A stretch of 64,000 bases of DNA, taken from Paenibacillus psychroresistens (GTDB lineage Bacteria; Bacillota; Bacilli; Paenibacillales; NBRC-103111). This document shows positions 59,032-64,000 of the stretch, piece by piece; the first letter of the stretch is position 1, and the number at the start of each line of letters is the position of its first letter. Below the pieces are notes generated by a model. It had not been told where the DNA came from. It was given only the letters and a program-made list of their open reading frames with translations, and made no database searches. The stretch is from contig NZ_CP034235.1 in assembly GCF_009728935.1 (NCBI RefSeq), forward strand, positions 4,874,001 through 4,938,000, given 5' to 3'. A program made the translations under genes and the position numbers.

Positions 59032-61386
59032 ATGAAAAAATGGCTTTTATATCCTAATCTTGTATTACTGCTCCTCTTCTCACTTGGTGTGTCGTCGATT
59101 ACACCCGCTTTTGCAGCAAGCTCAGACAGTGCTTACAGCTTTACGTTGGATGGTAAAACATTAGCATTTACGGTGCAACCTCGTTTGCAAAATGGGACAA
59201 TGATCGTACCACTTCGCACGATTGCCGAAGCCATGGGTGCTGAAATCAGCTGGAATAATGCCCAACAAACCATAACGGCTGTAAAAGGCACTACCACTCT
59301 TCAGCTAACGATCAACAAAACCTTAGCCAAACGAAATAAAGCTAGCTTTCAATTAGCAACGGCACCTATTATTGTTAATGGAACTACGATGATACCTTTG
59401 CGTTTTTTTAGCGAGGCTTTTGGGTCGATTGTTAAATGGAATGGGATTACCAAGAAAATTACGATTGAAAATGAAGCAAGTTTATTGCCTGTAGTAGGCG
59501 ACTATAAGCATTTACAGGACTTACTCGTTAAATATGCCCCTAGTACAGACCAAACTATGGATTTGATTAGTAAATCGCCAGTATCCAACGCTGAAACTGC
59601 ACCAGCAGCACCAGTAGCAGCAATGCCGGCACCTAATGGCGCTAGCAGCGATCACTCCAGTACAAATGTACAAGTAAAAGGTGTGGATGAAGCAGACATC
59701 GTCAAAACAGATGGCCAATACATTTATCAAGTCAACAAACAGCGGATTATTGTTACAAAAGCTTTACCAGCTGAGGAAATGAAGGTCGTTGCTACTCTTC
59801 CTTTTACGGAGCAGCAATTTATGCCAACAGAGCTTTACTTAGATGAGACTCGTTTAATAGTCATTGGTACTTCATACAATAACATTGCGATTAGTGCACC
59901 TAATTCGATCCAAGCAGATTCCAAGCGTTTGATGCCGATTAGAGGCCAAAGCACCGTAAAGGCTATTCAATATGACATTCGCAATAAAGAAAACATCCAA
60001 AAGGTGCGTGAAATTGAGCTTGAAGGCAGCTATGTAACCTCTCGTAAAATTGGAGCCAGCCTCTATCTTATCGCAAACCAGTATGTGAACAGCTATTCGA
60101 TTATGAATGAGAAAACGGAAGTTCCATCGCCTGGTTTTCGTGACACGGCTGTTTCCGATAAGTTAATTCCTATTGGATATGATCATATGCGTTATTTTCC
60201 ACAATCCATCCAGCCTAACTATTTACTGATAGCCGGAGTGAATTTAGATCAACCCACTACCAAAGCAAATGTTGAAGCTTATTTAGGCTCCAGCCAGAAT
60301 GTATTTGCTTCAGAGAAAAATCTTTATATAACTCTAAGTCAGTATAAGCATCTGAATGGCGTAGAGCCTGTTGCAAATGCTTCAAATGTTTCCCCCATAG
60401 CTCTACCTCAACAGCAAACGACCAGCTTGGTCTATAAATTCATGTTAGATCAAGCAACTGTTCGTTTTGCGGGTAGTGGCGAGGTACCTGGTACCGTATT
60501 GAATCAATATGCCATGGACGAATATGCAGGCTACTTCCGGATCGCAACAACAAGCGGCGAGGCTTGGCGCAATGATGAGCAGACATCTAAAAACAATGTG
60601 TATGTATTAAACGAAGCCTTAGAGGTTACAGGCAAGCTTGAAAATTTGGCTCCAGGTGAACGGATTTATTCGACAAGGTTTATGGGGAATCGGGCTTATA
60701 TCGTTACTTTCAAGCAAGTAGATCCATTATTCGTTATTGATCTTACGAATCCGCAATCTCCAAAGGTTCTCGGGTCTCTAAAAATTCCAGGCTATAGTGA
60801 TTATCTACATCCTTATGACGAAAATCATATCATAGGTTTTGGCAAAGACACGGTCGTGGTATCTAATGGGAATAGTGGGATTACAGGTAGTAATAGCACA
60901 ACAGCTTTTTACCAAGGAATGAAAATTGCGATGTTTGATGTAACGGATGTCAGCCACCCTATCGAAATGTTTAAAGAAAGCATCGGGGACCGCGGGACAG
61001 ATTCAGAGCTGCTGCACAATCCAAAAGCATTGCTGTTCGATAAGGACAAAGGATTATTGGCTTTCCCAGTTACTCTGATGAAAATCGACCCTAGCAGCAA
61101 TGAGAAGCCGTCGATAAACAATCCGTCTCCTGCCTATGGACAATTTGCTTATCAAGGTGCCTTTGTCTATCATCTAGATTTAAAAACCGGCTTTAAGCTT
61201 ACAGGAACCATCACACACTTAAATGAAGATGATCTTGCTCAAGCTGGCGGTAATTGGTATTACAGCGACAAGAGCATCAACCGGATTATGTACATCAATA
61301 GCACATTATACACATTATCCAATGCCCAAATTAAAGCAAATGATATGAATTCCTTGAAAGAGATTAATGCACTTATGCTCCCTTAG
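59032..61386 (+). CDS. Secreted beta-propeller protein with copper-amine-oxidase-N stalk domain
   Basis: 784 residues. A signal peptide (VLLLLFSLGVSSITPAFA, ~1-28) precedes the stalk domain (~30-150) with GTMIVPLRTIAEAMGAEISW and GTTMIPLRFFSEAFGSIVKW. After an Ala/Pro linker the beta-propeller family domain starts at VQVKGVDEADIVKTDGQYIY (~212) and runs to the end, including YLHPYDENHIIGFGKDT. Similar proteins are surface-anchored with unknown ligands. GGGGG lies several bases before the ATG. Confidence 0.88.
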   Translation: MKKWLLYPNLVLLLLFSLGVSSITPAFAASSDSAYSFTLDGKTLAFTVQPRLQNGTMIVPLRTIAEAMGAEISWNNAQQTITAVKGTTTLQLTINKTLAKRNKASFQLATAPIIVNGTTMIPLRFFSEAFGSIVKWNGITKKITIENEASLLPVVGDYKHLQDLLVKYAPSTDQTMDLISKSPVSNAETAPAAPVAAMPAPNGASSDHSSTNVQVKGVDEADIVKTDGQYIYQVNKQRIIVTKALPAEEMKVVATLPFTEQQFMPTELYLDETRLIVIGTSYNNIAISAPNSIQADSKRLMPIRGQSTVKAIQYDIRNKENIQKVREIELEGSYVTSRKIGASLYLIANQYVNSYSIMNEKTEVPSPGFRDTAVSDKLIPIGYDHMRYFPQSIQPNYLLIAGVNLDQPTTKANVEAYLGSSQNVFASEKNLYITLSQYKHLNGVEPVANASNVSPIALPQQQTTSLVYKFMLDQATVRFAGSGEVPGTVLNQYAMDEYAGYFRIATTSGEAWRNDEQTSKNNVYVLNEALEVTGKLENLAPGERIYSTRFMGNRAYIVTFKQVDPLFVIDLTNPQSPKVLGSLKIPGYSDYLHPYDENHIIGFGKDTVVVSNGNSGITGSNSTTAFYQGMKIAMFDVTDVSHPIEMFKESIGDRGTDSELLHNPKALLFDKDKGLLAFPVTLMKIDPSSNEKPSINNPSPAYGQFAYQGAFVYHLDLKTGFKLTGTITHLNEDDLAQAGGNWYYSDKSINRIMYINSTLYTLSNAQIKANDMNSLKEINALMLP

Positions 61387-61406
61387 CAGTTGCAAATAAT
61401 GAAATG

Positions 61407-61440
61407 GGCATGGCTGGTTTTTACAGTCGTGCCTATTTAT
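61407..61440 (+). terminator. Terminator after the beta-propeller gene
   Basis: GGCATGGCTG (61407-61416) pairs fully, with two G-T pairs, to CAGTCGTGCC (61424-61433), then TATTTATT. Confidence 0.6.
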
Positions 61441-61536
61441 TCGTTCCTCATAGTTGCTTCACCTCGTGAAAATTGATATATTTTTAGAAATAGAAAACGT
61501 CTTTCAGCAAAGAAGGATCACATAGGAGGAAAAAAC

Positions 61537-62439
61537 ATGACTACAGAGTTAAATTATCGCATTCTACTTTATTATAAATATGTGCCCATTGCGAACTATG
61601 AAGTGTTTGCTAAGGAGCATTTACAATATTGCAAGGATCTAGGGGTTAAAGGCCGTATTCTTGTAGCGGCAGAGGGGATTAATGGCACTCTCTCTGGAAC
61701 AGTAGAGCAAACGGATACTTATATGGCCTATATGCAAAGCCACCCTCTTTTTGAAGGAATATCGTTTAAAATAGATCCTTCTGAAGGACATGCTTTCGCC
61801 AAAATATTCGTACGACCGAAAAAGGAATTGGTTACTTTTCGCCTAGAGGATGATGTCGATCCCAATGTAATTACGGGTAAACATCTTTCTCCAAAAGAAT
61901 TTTACGAAAAAATGCAAGACGAAGATGTTATTATCTTAGATGGCCGCAATTATTATGAATATGATGTAGGGCATTTCCGTAATGCCATTAAACCGGAAGT
62001 CGAATCCTTTCGTGATTTCCCTGAGTGGATTAGGCAGAATTTAAGTGAATACAAGGATCGCCCCATTTTAACTTATTGTACAGGCGGGATTCGTTGTGAG
62101 AAGCTTTCTGGCTTTTTACTGAAGGAAGGTTTTACGGATGTAGCGCAGCTGGACGGAGGAATCGTTACTTATGGTAAAGATGAGGATGTTCAAGGCAGAC
62201 TGTTTGATGGTAAATGTTATGTATTCGATGAAAGAAAAACCGTATCTATTAATCAAACCGACGAAGATATTATCGTAGGCAAATGTCATCACTGCGACAA
62301 ACCTGAAGATCGCTTTATTAATTGTGCCAATGATTATTGCCACCTGCAGCACATCTGCTGCCCTAGCTGTGAGGAAGCACATAAAAGCTTTTGTTCCGAC
62401 GTTTGTGAGCAATTTGAATTGAGCCGTTACGAGGGATAA
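61537..62439 (+). CDS. trhO: tRNA uridine(34) hydroxylase TrhO (rhodanese-like)
   Basis: 300 residues. An acylphosphatase-like N-terminal domain (YYKYVPIANYEVFAKEHLQYC, GRILVAAEGINGTLSG) is followed by a rhodanese domain with the active-site loop LTYCTGGIRCEKLSGFLL near 184-201. The C-terminus is Cys-rich (CHHCDKPEDRFINCANDYCHLQHICCPSC), probably a zinc site. TrhO makes 5-hydroxyuridine at the wobble position of tRNA, using oxygen. AGGAGGAAAAAAC precedes the ATG. Confidence 0.92.
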   Translation: MTTELNYRILLYYKYVPIANYEVFAKEHLQYCKDLGVKGRILVAAEGINGTLSGTVEQTDTYMAYMQSHPLFEGISFKIDPSEGHAFAKIFVRPKKELVTFRLEDDVDPNVITGKHLSPKEFYEKMQDEDVIILDGRNYYEYDVGHFRNAIKPEVESFRDFPEWIRQNLSEYKDRPILTYCTGGIRCEKLSGFLLKEGFTDVAQLDGGIVTYGKDEDVQGRLFDGKCYVFDERKTVSINQTDEDIIVGKCHHCDKPEDRFINCANDYCHLQHICCPSCEEAHKSFCSDVCEQFELSRYEG

Positions 62440-62560
62440 GCAATTTTTAAATAAATTGCGAAATTTGTCGGTTTAACACGAATTTTTGCAGGAAGTTCCC
62501 TACTCTATGATGAATAATAGGAAGATAGATTTAATAGTATTCATCGGGGGAGGCTAATTA

Positions 62561-63724
62561 GTGTCGTACGATCACGCTTTTGAAGAAAAAAAGATAAAAG
62601 TAGATTTGCAGCCAGAGGATATGCTTGGAGTGATTTTTGAGTACACAGGTAAAATAGCCAATGAACGCAACCTAGACGATGTACTGCTTTTAATGGCAAA
62701 CATGGGGCGCGAGATGATAGTAGCGGATCGCTGCAGTGTTTGGCTGGTTGATCGTGCCAAGAATGAGCTTTATACCACGGTCGCACACGGAGTAAGCGGC
62801 ATTCGCATTCCGTTGACCGCTGGTTTAGTTGGTCATTCCATTAGCTCAGGCGAACCAATTTTTATTGATGATGCTTATCAGAATGTTGAATTTAAAGAAG
62901 TGCTTGAGAACGGTGCTCTTGCAGTTGATAAACGAACCGGCTATCATTCCAAAGCGATGATGGTCGTGCCTTTTCGCAACAATGATGGAGATATTATCGG
63001 GGCTTATCAGGCTGTTAATAAGCTTACTGAAGCTGAAAATTTTACAGATAAAGATTTAAAATATTTAACGCTTGCCGCGTCTTACGCTGGAAAGTCACTT
63101 GAATCTGTGCAGCTGCATCATGAAATTGAAGAAACGCAGCGTGAGATTATTTTTACAATGGGTGAAATTGGTGAAAGCCGCTCCAAAGAGACCGGCAATC
63201 ACGTTAAGCGTGTTGCCGAATATTCTTATCTAATCGCCAAAGGCTTAGGAATGGATCAGGATGAATGTGATTTAATTAAGATGGCATCACCTATGCATGA
63301 TATTGGAAAAGTAGCGATACCTGACTCTGTCCTCAAGAAACCTGGCAAGCTGGATGAAGAAGAATTTAAAGTCATGCAATCTCATACAACAATCGGCTTT
63401 GGTTTGTTGAAAAATTCATCACGTAAAATTCTCAAGACAGCAGCGATACTAGCACATGAGCATCATGAAAAATGGAATGGCAAAGGTTATCCTCAAGGGC
63501 TTAAGGGTGAAGATATACATATTTATGGCCGAATTACAGCTATTGCCGACGTATTTGACGCATTAGGAAGCGAACGAGTTTATAAAGCAGCCTGGGAGCT
63601 GGATCGAATTCTTAATTTATTCAAAGAAGAACGCGGGCATCATTTTGATCCACAGATCGTTGACGTTTTCATGGAGCAGCTGCCAAAAATACTTAAAGTT
63701 CGTGATAATTACACAGATATTTAA
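62561..63724 (+). CDS. GAF-HD-GYP cyclic dinucleotide phosphodiesterase-like protein
   Basis: 387 residues. A GAF sensor domain (~25-185; DRCSVWLVDRAKNELYTTVAHGV) is joined by a helix to an HD-GYP domain (~200-375). The metal site includes H246-D247 in MHDIGKVAIPDS, and the family marker is KGYPQG with GYP at 309-311. HD-GYP enzymes hydrolyse cyclic di-GMP. The GTG start has GGGGAGG seven bases upstream. A half-match to the Spo0A box (TTTGTCGG) lies upstream near 62464. It would oppose the GGDEF protein at 108-1265. Confidence 0.92.
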   Translation: MSYDHAFEEKKIKVDLQPEDMLGVIFEYTGKIANERNLDDVLLLMANMGREMIVADRCSVWLVDRAKNELYTTVAHGVSGIRIPLTAGLVGHSISSGEPIFIDDAYQNVEFKEVLENGALAVDKRTGYHSKAMMVVPFRNNDGDIIGAYQAVNKLTEAENFTDKDLKYLTLAASYAGKSLESVQLHHEIEETQREIIFTMGEIGESRSKETGNHVKRVAEYSYLIAKGLGMDQDECDLIKMASPMHDIGKVAIPDSVLKKPGKLDEEEFKVMQSHTTIGFGLLKNSSRKILKTAAILAHEHHEKWNGKGYPQGLKGEDIHIYGRITAIADVFDALGSERVYKAAWELDRILNLFKEERGHHFDPQIVDVFMEQLPKILKVRDNYTDI

Positions 63725-63729
63725 ACGAA

Positions 63730-64000
63730 TTATAGTTGAATCGTACATAAACCTGCTTGCTCGTTGCCCCATTGAAGACGCAATACATCATTGTGGGCTA
63801 AAGCCCCTACTCCAGCTGGTGTTCCTGTGTAAATTAAATCATCAGGTCCAAGGCCAAATGTCTCTGCAATATAATCAACAATCGTTTGAAGATTAAAGAT
63901 CATTGCACTTGTATTCCCACGCTGAACTTCAATGTCATTGATGAATAAGCTAAAATCGGTTTGTTGCATAGCTTGCTCCCCCATGAACGGAAAAAATGGA
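63730..64000 (-). CDS. Fumarylacetoacetate-hydrolase-family protein (C-terminal part, cut by window edge)
   Basis: Only the C-terminal ~90 residues are in the window; the frame stays open through the right edge. RGNTSAMIFNLQTIVDYIAETFGLGPDDLIYTGTPAGVGAL is the conserved end of the FAH fold, where the TGTP and G-x-G residues shape the active site. FAH members hydrolyse or decarboxylate diketo acids such as fumarylpyruvate. The ATG at 63984 is internal, not the start. It converges on the HD-GYP gene with five bases between stops. Confidence 0.82.
   Translation of the reverse strand, partial: PFFPFMGEQAMQQTDFSLFINDIEVQRGNTSAMIFNLQTIVDYIAETFGLGPDDLIYTGTPAGVGALAHNDVLRLQWGNEQAGLCTIQL

Noticed and set aside
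63730..63984. Complete 84-residue gene
   Set aside because: The frame stays open to the window edge and the sequence is only the conserved end of the FAH fold, so it is a cut gene, not a small one.

Overview
The window reads as a chromosomal segment of a low-to-mid GC Gram-positive bacterium of the Paenibacillaceae (Paenibacillus or a close relative). This rests on strong AGGAGG-type ribosome binding sites, frequent TTG and GTG starts, sigma-A promoters, two secreted proteins with copper-amine-oxidase-N stalk domains, and Bacillales families such as YtpB, YugP, YitT, DUF4178/DUF4247 and ferredoxin Fer. No tRNA, rRNA operon, prophage, insertion sequence or CRISPR array was seen. The species assignment is inference from gene content; no search was run.

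Layout. 1-4.8 kb: a membrane diguanylate cyclase, then a leftward queD-queE-queC-vanZ-like-HAD operon for 7-deazaguanine synthesis and a small membrane protein. 4.9-12.7 kb: two RsmF-type rRNA methyltransferase paralogues, RsuA, HAD phosphatase, DUF309, a RelQ-type alarmone synthetase and a class 2 PyrD. 12.9-21.1 kb: an envelope/signalling block with a 42-residue membrane protein, an L,D-transpeptidase, an NHL-repeat protein, a large FecR-domain protein and a divergent CHASE2 adenylate cyclase. 21.2-34.2 kb: ferredoxin, DinB, QueF, CimA, a ResA-like protein, an MFS exporter, a JAMM protein, an amt-DUF294-exonuclease operon with a textbook GlnR/TnrA box, MerR-YugP, LysR, Tpx and a DUF1499 protein.

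34.3-41.4 kb is sugar metabolism: galK-galE-galT with a DeoR regulator upstream, a divergent xylulokinase-type kinase and a transaldolase-like enzyme. Between 41.48 and 41.67 kb a leftward non-coding RNA has its own consensus promoter and a rod-like fold with a central bubble that fits 6S RNA. A DUF624 membrane protein preceded by a 38-bp tandem repeat and a CshA-type helicase with an attenuator-like leader follow.

44.6-53.2 kb: DUF4178, DUF4247 lipoprotein, YitT, a putative glycoside hydrolase, PfkA, a YtpB-type sesquarterpene synthase, an MFS protein, and a PD-(D/E)XK-like nuclease fused to a winged-helix-like tail behind a leader hairpin. 53.3-64 kb: a repeat-rich gap, a nitroreductase with a 19-bp palindromic operator, YebC, a TTG-start cold-shock protein, a methyltransferase, PepF with two in-frame starts (one adding a signal peptide), a beta-propeller protein, TrhO, a GAF-HD-GYP protein and a cut-off FAH-family gene. 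Most of the window is housekeeping; the more unusual items are the small RNA, the repeats, the PepF dual start, the Amt-linked nucleotidyltransferase, the nuclease fusion and the FecR/CHASE2 signalling block.
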